Below, in pieces: positions 52,473-61,488 of a stretch of DNA of 64,000 nt; positions within the stretch are counted from its first letter, which is position 1; each line of letters begins with the position of its first letter. The translations under genes were made by a program, and so were the position numbers. The stretch comes from Salinarimonas sp. (lineage in GTDB: Bacteria; Pseudomonadota; Alphaproteobacteria; Rhizobiales; Beijerinckiaceae), in NCBI RefSeq assembly GCF_040111675.1, contig NZ_CP157794.1:1164001-1228000 (forward strand). Direction: 5' to 3'. The notes below the pieces were generated by a model, which did not search any database, was not told where the DNA came from, and was given only the letters and a program-made list of their open reading frames with translations.

Positions 52473-52829
52473 TCAGGTCGGGGTGAAGTGGGCCACCTCG
52501 CAGGCGCCGTCATGCGCCTTGCCCGGCAGGGCGACGGCGTAGGCGACGGTCAGGTTGAGGTAGCTGCTTTCGGTGTAGCCCGTCACCGACATCGTGCCCG
52601 TCTGGTTGCTGCATTGGCCCGAGAGCGCGATGTAGAGGGCGTTCGAATCGTTGGGATCGGCCAGCCAGACGCCCTCGAGGTTCGCCGTCTTCTGGCCTCC
52701 CGCGGTCGTCCACGTGATGCTGCCCGTCAAGGTCGTGCCGCCGGTGCTCTGGCCCGCCAGCGTCAAGAAGCCGGTATTGCCCGACGGAACGCCGTGGCCC
52801 GTGTAGCTTTGGTTGAGAGAAAACGTCAT
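52473..52829 (-). CDS. Hypothetical beta-rich protein, cargo allele 1 at g12/g13
   Basis: A 118-residue protein rich in Thr, Gly and Ser with alternating hydrophobic residues (GFLTLAGQSTGGTTLTGSITW, STYLNLTVAYAVAL-like), so probably a small beta-sandwich or barrel. Two Cys (~83 and ~110) could pair. No signal peptide. Its stop is 1 base from the g12 stop. Upstream (52840-52960) the DNA is AT-rich compared with the rest. No family recognised. Confidence 0.6.
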   Translation of the reverse strand: MTFSLNQSYTGHGVPSGNTGFLTLAGQSTGGTTLTGSITWTTAGGQKTANLEGVWLADPNDSNALYIALSGQCSNQTGTMSVTGYTESSYLNLTVAYAVALPGKAHDGACEVAHFTPT

Positions 52830-52964
52830 GTCCCGTCCGCCTGTGGATCGCCGTCCGCAACGGTAGGCGGACTTTCCACACCCTATAGTCGATGAGCCTT
52901 CTTGTATTCAGTTAATTTGCTATTCTCGGTCGAGTCGCCTGACTTTCAACCTGTAAGGCGCGAT

Positions 52965-53000
52965 CGGCTGCACCGATCACGACTGCGACCTCGCTTTCGA
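52965..53000 (+). pseudogene. Degraded fragment of g13 (5' part)
   Basis: 36 bases align without gaps to 53977-54012 in intact g13 with 3 mismatches by eye; translated, GCTDHDCDLAFE against GFTDHDRDLAFE. Flanking sequence is unrelated. It is followed within 12 bases by a g12 fragment, in the reverse of the natural gene order. Confidence 0.8.
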
Positions 53001-53011
53001 AAAGGACGCCG

Positions 53012-53080
53012 GAGATCGACCTCCAGGCCTGCGCGGCCGGGATGGCGCCGAAGATACCGCTGGTGGAGACCGTGGCTTAA
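53012..53080 (+). pseudogene. Degraded fragment of g12 (3' end with stop)
   Basis: 69 bases align without gaps to the end of g12 (52403-52471). Translated it reads EIDLQACAAGMAPKIPLVET-VA-stop against EIDLAAFAAGAVPEIPLVEI-VA-stop. The level of divergence is higher than in the g13 fragment, so it may come from another GTA lineage rather than from a recent copy. Confidence 0.8.
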
Positions 53081-53261
53081 CCTATAGATGCTTTGCTTGC
53101 GGATCAGCAATCTGGCTTGTGGAGGCGTCGGCCATCGACTAATCTGCGGGTTCCGAAATATCGTCGTCGAGAGAAGACATGGCGCGGCACGTGGCGCCCT
53201 ACGAGAAGGTCCCGTGCTCGCCGAACCTTGACACGGGTCGCCGGTTCTGAAGGGGTTGGGG

Positions 53262-53558
53262 ATGCGCGCAGCCATGGAGACGGTCTTGCCGGAGCTCGAT
53301 CTCGGCGACCATTACGAGCGTTTCATCACGCGGCAGATCGCCGAGGGGCGCTTCGCGAACGCCTCCGACGTCGTGCGCGCCGCCCTGGCGCTCCTGGAGC
53401 AGCGGGAGCGGCAACGGGCCGAGGACGACGATTGGCTCGCCGACGCGATCGCCGAGTCGCTCGACGACCCGAGCCCGTCGGTGCCGGGAGACGAGGTCTT
53501 CGACCGTCTCGAGCGCAGATACGCCGCCGACATGGCGGCTCGCCGAGATGGCTCGTAG
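53262..53558 (+). CDS. ParD-like antitoxin
   Basis: A 98-residue protein. The N-terminal ribbon-helix-helix part (YERFITRQIAEGRFANASDVVRAALALLEQRE) is typical of ParD/CC2985-type antitoxins, followed by an acidic C-terminal arm that binds the toxin. ATG 53262 follows AAGGGG; ATG 53274 is an alternative. It overlaps the toxin gene by 11 bases, and such pairs repress their own promoter. The 180 bases before it (53081-53261) hold no gene. Confidence 0.88.
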   Translation: MRAAMETVLPELDLGDHYERFITRQIAEGRFANASDVVRAALALLEQRERQRAEDDDWLADAIAESLDDPSPSVPGDEVFDRLERRYAADMAARRDGS

Positions 53559-53856
53559 CGTCGCGTTCAGGCCCACGGCAGAGCGAGATCTCGAACGACT
53601 CTACGAGTACATTTGCGAGCGCCGTGGCGAACCCACGATCGCCATCGCCTACGTTCGCCGAATTCGTGCGTTCTGCATCGGCCTCGCGACCTTCCCGGAA
53701 CGCGGTCGGCCACGAGCCGATCTGAGGCCGGGGCTCCGCGTCGCCCCGGTCGACCGGAGCTGCGTCGTGTCCTTTCGCATCGAGGCCGAGACAGTCACGA
53801 TCGTCCGCGTCTTCTATCGCGGCCGCGATTACGAACGGATCCTGCGAAAGCGCTGA
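53548..53856 (+). CDS. ParE-like toxin (RelE/ParE superfamily)
   Basis: A 102-residue protein: VAFRPTAERDLERLYEYICER, FPERGRPRADLRPGLRVAPV and VTIVRVFYRGRDYERIL are the standard ParE pattern. ParE toxins poison DNA gyrase; RelE-type relatives cleave mRNA. The Arg/Tyr-rich C-terminus fits ParE. It is translationally coupled to the antitoxin and lies 22 bases before g13. Confidence 0.9.
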   Translation: MARSVAFRPTAERDLERLYEYICERRGEPTIAIAYVRRIRAFCIGLATFPERGRPRADLRPGLRVAPVDRSCVVSFRIEAETVTIVRVFYRGRDYERILRKR

Positions 53857-53878
53857 TCCGAGGATCGGAGCACCCCCC

Positions 53879-54751
53879 ATGCGCACCATCCCCCCCGATC
53901 TCGCCGCTCGCCTGAGCGGCGGGGCGACGACGCTCGCGCGCTGCTGGCGCGTGACGCGGGCCGACGGAATCGTCCTCGGCTTCACCGATCACGACCGCGA
54001 CCTCGCCTTCGAGGACACGACCTTCCGCGCCGCGACCGGGCTCGAGGCGGCGGAGGCCGCCTCCGAGCTCGGCTTCGCGGTGGGCGGCGGCGAGGTCGCC
54101 GGCGCCCTCGTCTCGGCCGGGCTCACCGAGGAGGACCTCCTCGCCGGGCTGTGGGACGACGCCCGCGTCGAGGTCTTCCTGGTCGACTGGGAGGCGCCGC
54201 AGAACCGCCTGCGGCTCGAGGTCGCCGCGATCGGCGAGGTCAAGCGCGCCGACGGCGCCTTCGTCGCCGAGCTGCGCGGGCCGATGCACCGGCTCGACGA
54301 GGAGCGAGGCCGGCTCTACCGCGCCACCTGCTCGGCCGATCTCGGGGACGCGCGCTGCAAGGCGAACGCCCCGCCGGTCCCCGCGAGCGTGGACGCCACC
54401 GACGGCGCGCTCTCGGTCACGGCCGCGGCGCTCGCCGGCCAGGCGCCGGAGCATTTCGCCCACGGCCGGCTCGTCTTCACCTCGGGCGCGAATGCGGGCG
54501 TCGCGATCGAGGTGCGCGCCCATCGCCCCGGCGGGGTGCTCGACCTGTGGCGGCGCGCGCCGCGCGCGATCGCGATCGGCGACGCCTTCACGGTGACGCC
54601 CGGCTGCGACAAGTCCTTCGAGACCTGCCGCACGAAGTTCGCCAACACCGACAATTTCCGCGGCTTTCCCCACATGCCCGGCAACGATTTCGTCCTGCGC
54701 CTGCCGCGGCAGGGCGAGCCCGGCCTCGACGGCGGGAGCCTGTTCCGATGA
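53879..54751 (+). CDS. GTA hub protein, DUF2163 (g13)
   Basis: A 290-residue protein: TLARCWRVTRADGIVLGFTDHDRDLAF, WEAPQNRLRLEVAAIGEV and a Cys-rich C-terminus (TPGCDKSFETCRTKFANTDNF, FRGFPHMPGNDF) identify DUF2163/phage BR0599-type proteins. In RcGTA this is a baseplate hub component with a metal- or cluster-binding cysteine set. It overlaps g14 by 4 bases. Confidence 0.94.
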   Translation: MRTIPPDLAARLSGGATTLARCWRVTRADGIVLGFTDHDRDLAFEDTTFRAATGLEAAEAASELGFAVGGGEVAGALVSAGLTEEDLLAGLWDDARVEVFLVDWEAPQNRLRLEVAAIGEVKRADGAFVAELRGPMHRLDEERGRLYRATCSADLGDARCKANAPPVPASVDATDGALSVTAAALAGQAPEHFAHGRLVFTSGANAGVAIEVRAHRPGGVLDLWRRAPRAIAIGDAFTVTPGCDKSFETCRTKFANTDNFRGFPHMPGNDFVLRLPRQGEPGLDGGSLFR

Positions 54752-55254
54752 GCCCGGATCTCGACAGCCGCGTCGTTGCGGAAGCCCGCGCCTGGATCGG
54801 CACGCCCTACGCCCACCAGGCCTCGCTGAAGGGGGTGGGCTGCGACTGCCTCGGCCTCCTGCGCGGCGTCTGGCGCGCGGTGATCGGCGCGGAGCCGCAG
54901 GCGCCGGGCCCCTACGCGCCGGACTGGGCGGAGGCGAGCCCGGACGACGCGCTGATGCGCGCCGCGACCCGCTGGCTCGTCCCGGCCCACGGCGTCGCGC
55001 CGGGCCGCGTCCTCCTCTTCCGCTGGCGCCCGAACCTCCCCGCCAAGCATTGCGCCATCGCCACCTCGGCCACGACCATGGTCCACGCCCACGACGGCGC
55101 GAGCGTCTGCGAGGTGACGATCCCGCCGTTCTGGAGGCGGCGCATCGCGGGAGTGTTCGGGTTTCCCGATGCGGCGCGCCGCCATCTCCCCGCAGGGGAG
55201 GTGGGCCGCGCGAGCGGCCCGGAGGGGAGGAGCCGGCGGGCGCCGACGGACTGA
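54748..55254 (+). CDS. GTA NlpC/P60-type cell wall peptidase (g14)
   Basis: A 168-residue protein with an NlpC/P60-like core: Cys34 in KGVGCDCLGLLRG, His101 in PAKHCAIAT and His113/115 in TMVHAHDG. In GTAs it opens the recipient's peptidoglycan at DNA entry. The last ~25 residues (GEVGRASGPEGRSRRAPTD) are low-complexity. An R3 repeat follows in the 400-base spacer. Confidence 0.92.
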   Translation: MSPDLDSRVVAEARAWIGTPYAHQASLKGVGCDCLGLLRGVWRAVIGAEPQAPGPYAPDWAEASPDDALMRAATRWLVPAHGVAPGRVLLFRWRPNLPAKHCAIATSATTMVHAHDGASVCEVTIPPFWRRRIAGVFGFPDAARRHLPAGEVGRASGPEGRSRRAPTD

Positions 55255-55331
55255 CGAGGTCAGGCGATTCACATGTCTCCTGCGCCGACAGGGCGACGCT
55301 GCGGAGCGTGCCGGACCGGCGTACCACTTTT

Positions 55332-55526
55332 CCTTCCCTGTAGGGGAAGGTGGCTCGGCGAAGCCGAGACGGATGGGGCGCGGCGCGAGCGACGCGTTCC
55401 GCGAAGCGGAAGTGCTCCGTTGGCCGGCGGTCGCGCCCGTCGATTTCGGCTTCGCCGAACGCGCGTGCCGCGCGCCCCATCCGTCACCGCGCTTCGCGCG
55501 GCGACACCTTCCCCTACAGGGAAGGA
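55332..55526. repeat. R3 palindrome, copy B (g14-g15 spacer)
   Basis: About 195 bp, CCTTCCCTGTAGGGGAAGG at the left end and its mirror CTTCCCCTACAGGGAAGG at the right, with GACGGATGGGGCGCGGCGCG pairing with the GCGCGCCCCATCCGTC arm. The 400-base spacer 55255-55654 has no gene. Confidence 0.88.
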
Positions 55527-55654
55527 AAGTGTTCGGCGCGCCCGCCGACTCCCGGGAGAGGGGGATTCCGTCGCGCGCTTCATCGCTTGTCGCGGCCCGC
55601 CTCTCCTGCGGGGAGACGGCGGCGTCGCGCCTTCTCGCATCCGAGGACACAGCC

Positions 55655-58600
55655 ATGGCCACACTCGTCCTGCAAACCGCCGGCGCGGCCGTCGGCGGGA
55701 TGATCGGCGGTCCGTTCGGCGCGATGGTCGGGCGGGCGATCGGCGGGCTCGCCGGCGCGGCGCTCGACAGCGCGCTCCTGTCCTCCACCGCGAGCGGGGG
55801 GACGCGCGCCTTCGAGGGCCCGCGGCTCACCGAGATGTCGGGGCTCGCCTCCACCGAGGGCGCGCCGATCCCGCGCGCCTTCGGCCGGGTGCGGCTCGGC
55901 GGCCAGGTGATCTGGGCGACGCGCTTCGAGGAGGAGACCCGCGTCACCGTCCAGCGCGAGCCCCGCCGCGGCGGCAAGGGCGGCGGCGGCCGGGCGCGGG
56001 CGCAGACCACCACCACGACGACCTACCATTACTACGCCAACCTGGCGATCGGCCTGTGCGAGGGCCCCATCGCCTTCGTGCGCCGGGTCTGGGCCGACGG
56101 GCGCGAGCTCGATCTCTCGACGATCGCCATGCGGGTCCATCGCGGCGACGAGACGCAGGCGCCCGATCCCCTGATCGTCGCCAAGGAGGGGATCGCCCCC
56201 GCCTATCGCGGCCTCGCCTACGTCGTGTTCGAGCGCCTGCCGCTGGAGCCGTTCTCCAACCGCGTGCCGCAATTCGCCTTCGAGGTGGTGCGCGGCGGGG
56301 GCGCGCTCGGCGAGGCGATCCGGGCCGTGTGCCTGATCCCCGGCGCGACCGAGTTCGGCTACGAGCCCGCGCCGGTGCGCGCGGCGCTGGGCATGGGCGC
56401 CTCGCAGCCGCAGAACCGCCACCAGCTCCAGGCGCCGAGCGACGTTCTCGCCTCCCTCGACCAGCTGCAGGCGCTGTGCCCGAACCTAACCCACGTCTTC
56501 CTCGTGGTCAGCTGGTTCGGCGACGACCTGCGCGTCGGCTCCTGCACGATCGCCCCGCGGGTCGAGGTGGCGGACAAGACCACGGAGGGGGCCACCTGGT
56601 CCGTCTCCGGGCTCGCGCGCGGGGACGCGCGGATCGTCTCCAGCGCGAACGGCCTGCCGGCCTATGGCGGCACGCCGTCGGACGCGAGCGTGGTGCGGCT
56701 GATCCGGCACCTGAAGGAGCGCGGCCTCTCCGTCACGCTCTATCCCTTCCAGATGATGGACGTCCCCGCCGGCAACGCGCTGCCCGACCCCTATACGGGC
56801 GCGGCGGGCCAGCCGGCCTACCCTTGGCGCGGGCGCATCACCTGCGATCCCGCGGCCGACCGCCCCGGCTCGCCGGACGGCACGAGCGCCGCGGCGGCGC
56901 AGGTGGCGGCGTTCTTCGGTACGGCGAGCGCCGGGCACTTCACCCCCGTCGGCGACGGCGTCTCGTATGGCGGCCCGGCGGAATGGAGCTTCCGCCGCCA
57001 GATCCTCCATTGCGCGGCGCTCGCCCAGGCGGCGGGCGGGGTCGACGGCTTCGTCATCGGCACGGAGCTGCCGGCGCTGACGCGGGTGCGCGCCGGCCCG
57101 GGCGTCTACCCCGCCGTCGAGCAGCTCTGCCTGCTGGCGGCCGAGGCGCGCGCGCTGCTCGGGCCCGCGACGAGGATCACCTACGCGGCGGACTGGACCG
57201 AGTACGGCGCGCACGTTCGCGACGGCGGCCAGGAGCTGCGCTTCCCCCTCGATCCGCTCTGGGCGCACCCGGCGATCGACGCCATCGGCATCGACTACTA
57301 CCCCCCGATCTCCGACTGGCGCGACGAGGCGAGCCATCTCGACCAGGCGGAGGCCCGGAGCGGGCTCGACCCGGACTACCTCCACCGCCGCCTCGGCGCC
57401 GGCGAGGCCTTCGACTGGTTCTACGCCGACGATTCGGCCCGGGCCGCGCAGGCGCGCACCCCCATCGCGGACCCGCAGAGCGAGGATTTCGCCTTCCGCC
57501 GCAAGGATCTGGTGGGCTGGTGGTCGAGCCCGCACGTGGAGCGCGTCGGCGGCGCGCCCGTGGGGCAGACGGCCTTCGTGCCGCGGGGAAAGCCCATCTG
57601 GCTCACCGAGATCGGCATCCCCGCCGTCGACAAGGGGCCGAACGGGCCCAACGTCTTCCCCGACGCCAAGTCGTCGGAGAGCGCCTTTCCGCCCTTCTCG
57701 TCGGGCGCGCGCGACGACCTCGCCCAGGCCCGCGGGCTCGGCGCCCTGATGCGCCGCTTCGACCCGCGCATCGTCGGCCACGACCCGGCGCACAACCCGA
57801 TCTCGCCGCTCTACGGCGGGCCGATGATCGACCCGGACCGGATGGCTGTCTGGGCCTTCGACGCGCGGCCCTTTCCGGCCTGGCCGGACCTCGCGAGCGT
57901 CTGGTCGGACGGGGGCAACCACGAGACCGGGCACTGGCTCAACGGCCGGCTCGAGGGCCTGCCCCTCGACGAGCTGATCCGCCGCGTCCTCGCCGCGCAC
58001 GGGGTCGACCTCACCGTCGAGACCGCGTGCGACGGCTTCCTCGACGGCTACGTGATCGACCGCCCGATGTCGGCCCGCGAGGCGCTGGAGCCGCTCCTGC
58101 GCCTCTTCGGCGTCGACGCCGTGGCGCGCGACGGCGCGCTCGCCTTCATCGGCCGCGGCGTGCGGCCCGCCGTGCCGATCGCCGCGGAGGATCGCGTCGA
58201 GGCCGGGGAGGGCCCGCTCGAGCGGCGCACCCGCGCGCAGGAGACCGACCTCCCGGCCGAGGTCGAGATCGCCTTCGTCGACGCCGCCGGCGAGTATCGC
58301 CGCGCCGCGATCGCCTCGCGCCGGCTCGCCGGCGGGGCGCGGCGCCTCGCCCGCGCCGAGACCGCGGCCGTGCTGCGCCGGGCGCAGGCGCGGCTCCTCG
58401 CCGACGTGGTGCTGCAGGACGCCTGGTCCGGCCGCGAGAGCCTGTCGCTGGCGCTCTCGCCGCGGCGCGTCGATCTCGAGCCCGGCGACGTGATCGCCGC
58501 GCCCGGCGGCGGGCTCTACCGGATCACCCGGATCGTCGACGCCGAGGCGCGGCGCATCGAGGCGCGCGCCGTCGAGCCGACGCTCTTCGCCGCGCCCGCG

Positions 58601-59581
58601 CCGAAGGGCGTTCTCGCCGCGCGCGCCGCGCCCGCGACCTTCGGGCGGCCCTTCGTGCTCGTCCTCGACCTGCCCCTCGCCCTCGGCGACCCGACGGTCC
58701 TCTCCTTCGCGGCGATCCACGCCGCGCCCTGGCCCGGGGCCATGGCGGTGTGGCGGGCGGGGGAGGGCGCCTCGTTCGCGGTTCACGCCGTGGCGGACGT
58801 GCCGGCGCAGGTCGGCCAGACCCTCACCCCGCTCGCGCCGGGGCCGCTCTGGCGCATCGACCCCGCCGGGACGGTGGACGTGCGCCTCGCCTCCGGCGCC
58901 GTCGCCGGCGTCTCGGACGAGGCGCTTTTCGACGGCGCCAACCGCTTCGCCCTGCGCGCGCCGGACGGGACGCTCGAGATCGTCGGCGTGGGCGCGGCCG
59001 AGCTGATCGGGGAGCGCACCTACCGGCTCTCGCGGCTCCTGCGCGGGCTCGGCGGCTCGGAGGCGGCGGCCGCGGCTGGCTTCCCCGCCGGCAGCGCGCT
59101 GGTGCGCCTCGACGAGACGCTGGTGCCGCTGACGCGGGCCGCCGGCGATCTCGGCCGGACCTGGCGCTGGCGCATCGGCCCCGCCGATCGCGACCATGCC
59201 GACGAGGCGGTGGTCGAGATCACCGCCACCGCCGGGCCGTCGGCGCTCCTCCCGCTCGCGCCGGTCCACCCGGCGGCGCGGCGCACGGGGGAGGGCGTCG
59301 TCCTCGCCTGGACCCGCCGCTCGCGCCTCGACGCCGACGCGTGGGACGTCGTCGACGTGCCGCTGGGCGAGGCCTCGGAGGCCTACCGCGTCGAGATCCT
59401 CGCCCCCGGCGGCGCGGTCCTGCGCACGCTCGCCGCCGCGACGCCGAGCGTCCTCTACCCCGCCGCCGACGAGCTCGCCGATTTCGGCGCGCCGCAGGCC
59501 GCGCTCACGCTCCGCATCGCCCAGGACAGCGCCCTCGTCGGCCCCGGCGCCGCGACCACCGCGACGGTGACGGTGCGATAG
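55655..59581 (+). CDS. GTA baseplate megatron protein (g15)
   Basis: A 1308-residue protein, the largest of the cluster. It has an N-terminal Gly-rich membrane-like segment (GGMIGGPFGAMVGRAIGGLA, residues ~14-33), then the tail-hub region with QTTTTTTYHYYANLAIGLCEG. A TIM-barrel glycosidase-like domain follows around residues 350-760 (GFVIGTELPALTRVR, DAIGIDYYPPISDWR, IWLTEIGIPAVDKG), and then phage-tail hub domains (DGFLDGYVIDRPMSAREALEPLL). The barrel residues Glu in GTELPAL and Glu in TEIGIP sit at hydrolase-like positions. It forms the baseplate and probably contacts and degrades envelope glycans of the recipient. Confidence 0.95.
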   Translation: MATLVLQTAGAAVGGMIGGPFGAMVGRAIGGLAGAALDSALLSSTASGGTRAFEGPRLTEMSGLASTEGAPIPRAFGRVRLGGQVIWATRFEEETRVTVQREPRRGGKGGGGRARAQTTTTTTYHYYANLAIGLCEGPIAFVRRVWADGRELDLSTIAMRVHRGDETQAPDPLIVAKEGIAPAYRGLAYVVFERLPLEPFSNRVPQFAFEVVRGGGALGEAIRAVCLIPGATEFGYEPAPVRAALGMGASQPQNRHQLQAPSDVLASLDQLQALCPNLTHVFLVVSWFGDDLRVGSCTIAPRVEVADKTTEGATWSVSGLARGDARIVSSANGLPAYGGTPSDASVVRLIRHLKERGLSVTLYPFQMMDVPAGNALPDPYTGAAGQPAYPWRGRITCDPAADRPGSPDGTSAAAAQVAAFFGTASAGHFTPVGDGVSYGGPAEWSFRRQILHCAALAQAAGGVDGFVIGTELPALTRVRAGPGVYPAVEQLCLLAAEARALLGPATRITYAADWTEYGAHVRDGGQELRFPLDPLWAHPAIDAIGIDYYPPISDWRDEASHLDQAEARSGLDPDYLHRRLGAGEAFDWFYADDSARAAQARTPIADPQSEDFAFRRKDLVGWWSSPHVERVGGAPVGQTAFVPRGKPIWLTEIGIPAVDKGPNGPNVFPDAKSSESAFPPFSSGARDDLAQARGLGALMRRFDPRIVGHDPAHNPISPLYGGPMIDPDRMAVWAFDARPFPAWPDLASVWSDGGNHETGHWLNGRLEGLPLDELIRRVLAAHGVDLTVETACDGFLDGYVIDRPMSAREALEPLLRLFGVDAVARDGALAFIGRGVRPAVPIAAEDRVEAGEGPLERRTRAQETDLPAEVEIAFVDAAGEYRRAAIASRRLAGGARRLARAETAAVLRRAQARLLADVVLQDAWSGRESLSLALSPRRVDLEPGDVIAAPGGGLYRITRIVDAEARRIEARAVEPTLFAAPAPKGVLAARAAPATFGRPFVLVLDLPLALGDPTVLSFAAIHAAPWPGAMAVWRAGEGASFAVHAVADVPAQVGQTLTPLAPGPLWRIDPAGTVDVRLASGAVAGVSDEALFDGANRFALRAPDGTLEIVGVGAAELIGERTYRLSRLLRGLGGSEAAAAAGFPAGSALVRLDETLVPLTRAAGDLGRTWRWRIGPADRDHADEAVVEITATAGPSALLPLAPVHPAARRTGEGVVLAWTRRSRLDADAWDVVDVPLGEASEAYRVEILAPGGAVLRTLAAATPSVLYPAADELADFGAPQAALTLRIAQDSALVGPGAATTATVTVR

Positions 59582-59598
59582 CGGGGCGCCCTCCTCCT

Positions 59599-59793
59599 CC
59601 TTCCTTGTAGGGGAAGGTGGCTCGGCGAAGCCGAGACGGATGGGGCGCGGCGCGGGAGCGACGCGTTCGGCGAAGCCGAAGTGGCCCGTAGCCCCGATCT
59701 CTACCGAAAGCTCGGCTTCGCCGACGCGCCTTTCGGCGCGCCCCATCCGTCACGCCGCCTGCGGCGGCGCGCCACCTTCCCCTACAGGGAAGG
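59599..59793. repeat. R3 palindrome, copy C (g15-DUF2793 spacer)
   Basis: About 195 bp with CCTTCCTTGTAGGGGAAGG and CCTTCCCCTACAGGGAAGG ends and the GACGGATGGGGCGCGGCGCG/GCGCGCCCCATCCGTC arms. The central part differs from the other copies, while the outer arms are conserved. Confidence 0.88.
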
Positions 59794-59833
59794 ACGAGGG
59801 GCGGCGCGAGTCATCAACCAACGAGGCCCTCCC

Positions 59834-61315
59834 ATGACCACCACGAACCATCTCGCGCTGCCGCTGATCGCGGCGGCGCAGGCGATGAAGCACGTCACCC
59901 ACAACGAGGCGCTGGCGCTGCTCGACGCGCTCGTCCACCTCGCGGTCGCAGGCACGGCGGCCGACGCGCCCGCCGAGCCCGCGGAGGGCATGCGGCTCCT
60001 GGTCGATCCCGCGCCGACGGGCGCCTTCGCCGGCCAGGCCGGGCGGATCGCGCTCTTCGACGCCGGCGCCTGGCGCTTCCTCGCCCCGCAGGCCGGCTGG
60101 CGGCTCTACGACGCCGCGGCGGACGCGGTGCTGGTGCACGACGGCGCCGCCTGGCGGCCCATCGGCGATTTCGTGCCCGACCCGGTCGAGCTGCCCCAGC
60201 TCGGCATCGGCACCGCGCCCGACGCGACGAACCGGCTCGCCGCGAAGCTGAACGCCGCGCTCTTCACGGCGCTCCGGGCCGCGGAGGGCGGCAGCGGCGA
60301 TCTGCGTTTCGTGCTCGACAAGGAGGGCGCGGCGGGCACCGTCTCGCAGCTCTATCAGGCGGGCTTCTCCGGCCGCGCCGAGACCGGCCTGATCGGCGAC
60401 GACGATTTCCGCATCCGCGTCTCCGCCGACGGCGCCACCTGGCGCGACGGGTTGCGCATCGCGGCGGCGACGGGGGAGGCGAGCTTCCCCTCGGGCCTGC
60501 CGGGGCTCGGCGCTGGCTGGCGCAACCTCCTGATCAACCCGACCTTCGCCGTGAACCAGCGCGGCTTCGCCGGCGGCGCCCTCGCCGCCGGCGCCTACGG
60601 CTTCGACCGCTGGAAGGCGGGCGCTGCCGGGGCGACGCTGTCGCGGGCCTGGGAGGGCACGCTCACCCTCACGGGCCTCGTCGAGCAGGTGATCGAGAGC
60701 CCCGATTTGCGTGGCGAGACGGTGACGCTCTCGGTCTCCGATCCGTCCGGCCCGCTCTCGGTCTCCGTCGGCGCCGACACCGTCTTCGCGAGCGGCACGA
60801 TCCCCGCCGGCGCGGGGCGGCGCGCGGCGACGCTGCAGGTGCCCTGGGAGGCCGTGGGCGACGTCACCGTGCGCATCGAGGCCGCGAGCGAGACCACCTT
60901 CCGGCAGGTGCAGCTCGAGGCCGGCGCCTCGCCCAGCGCCTTCGAGCGCCGCCCGCCCGGCCTCGAGGAGACGCTGTGCCGGCGCTATTTCTGGATGGGC
61001 GGTCTCGACGCCACGAACCGCTCCATCGCCCCGACCGCCGGCCTCGACGACACCCACCACCAGGCGCTGATCGCCTTCCCCGTCGCCATGCGCGCCGCCC
61101 CGGCCTGCATCCCCTCCGGCGCCGGCGACTTCGCGCTGGCGGTGGACGACGACACCGGCTGGGCCGAGCGCACGCTCACCCTGCTCGAGTTCCTGGAGGC
61201 CGGCCGCGAGACCGCCCGCTTCCGCCTCTCCACCGGCATCGTCACCCCCCGCGGCCGCGCCGGACAATGGCGCGCCTACGGCTCCGGGCGGCTGCCCTTC
61301 GACGCGGAGCTGTGA
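59834..61315 (+). CDS. DUF2793 domain protein, GTA tail fibre/spike candidate
   Basis: A 493-residue protein. The N-terminal DUF2793 (TTTNHLALPLIAAAQAMKHV, THNEALALLDALVHLAV, GWRLYDAAADAVLVHDGAAW) is shared with phage and GTA fibre proteins that follow g15. The C-terminal part (NLLINPTFAVNQRGFAGG, FRQVQLEAGASPSAFERRP) is a carbohydrate-binding-like beta region common in tail fibres. It probably recognises capsule or surface glycans of recipient cells. Confidence 0.88.
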   Translation: MTTTNHLALPLIAAAQAMKHVTHNEALALLDALVHLAVAGTAADAPAEPAEGMRLLVDPAPTGAFAGQAGRIALFDAGAWRFLAPQAGWRLYDAAADAVLVHDGAAWRPIGDFVPDPVELPQLGIGTAPDATNRLAAKLNAALFTALRAAEGGSGDLRFVLDKEGAAGTVSQLYQAGFSGRAETGLIGDDDFRIRVSADGATWRDGLRIAAATGEASFPSGLPGLGAGWRNLLINPTFAVNQRGFAGGALAAGAYGFDRWKAGAAGATLSRAWEGTLTLTGLVEQVIESPDLRGETVTLSVSDPSGPLSVSVGADTVFASGTIPAGAGRRAATLQVPWEAVGDVTVRIEAASETTFRQVQLEAGASPSAFERRPPGLEETLCRRYFWMGGLDATNRSIAPTAGLDDTHHQALIAFPVAMRAAPACIPSGAGDFALAVDDDTGWAERTLTLLEFLEAGRETARFRLSTGIVTPRGRAGQWRAYGSGRLPFDAEL

Positions 61316-61488
61316 GGGCGCGCGCCGTGGCGCGAGGCGCCGACCGATATCCCGAGAGGAAGCTATGCCTCGCGCACCCCCGCCAATGCATCCTTCGTCC
61401 TCGTGCTGAAGTCCGCCGTAGGCTTCAGCCGGGGCAGTACGCCGTCGGCCTACCCTGTGCGGCGCGCAGGGCAGACGACCGACGCTTT

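Noticed and set aside
52473..52829. An avidin-like biotin-binding protein
   Set aside because: The beta-rich pattern is superficially similar, but conserved Trp and biotin-contact motifs of avidins are not present.
56486..59746. A 1086-codon minus-strand frame opposite g15, and similar long frames at 19744-22275 (+) and 1346-3502 (+)
   Set aside because: All are exact shadows of well-supported genes and lack any family-like motif.
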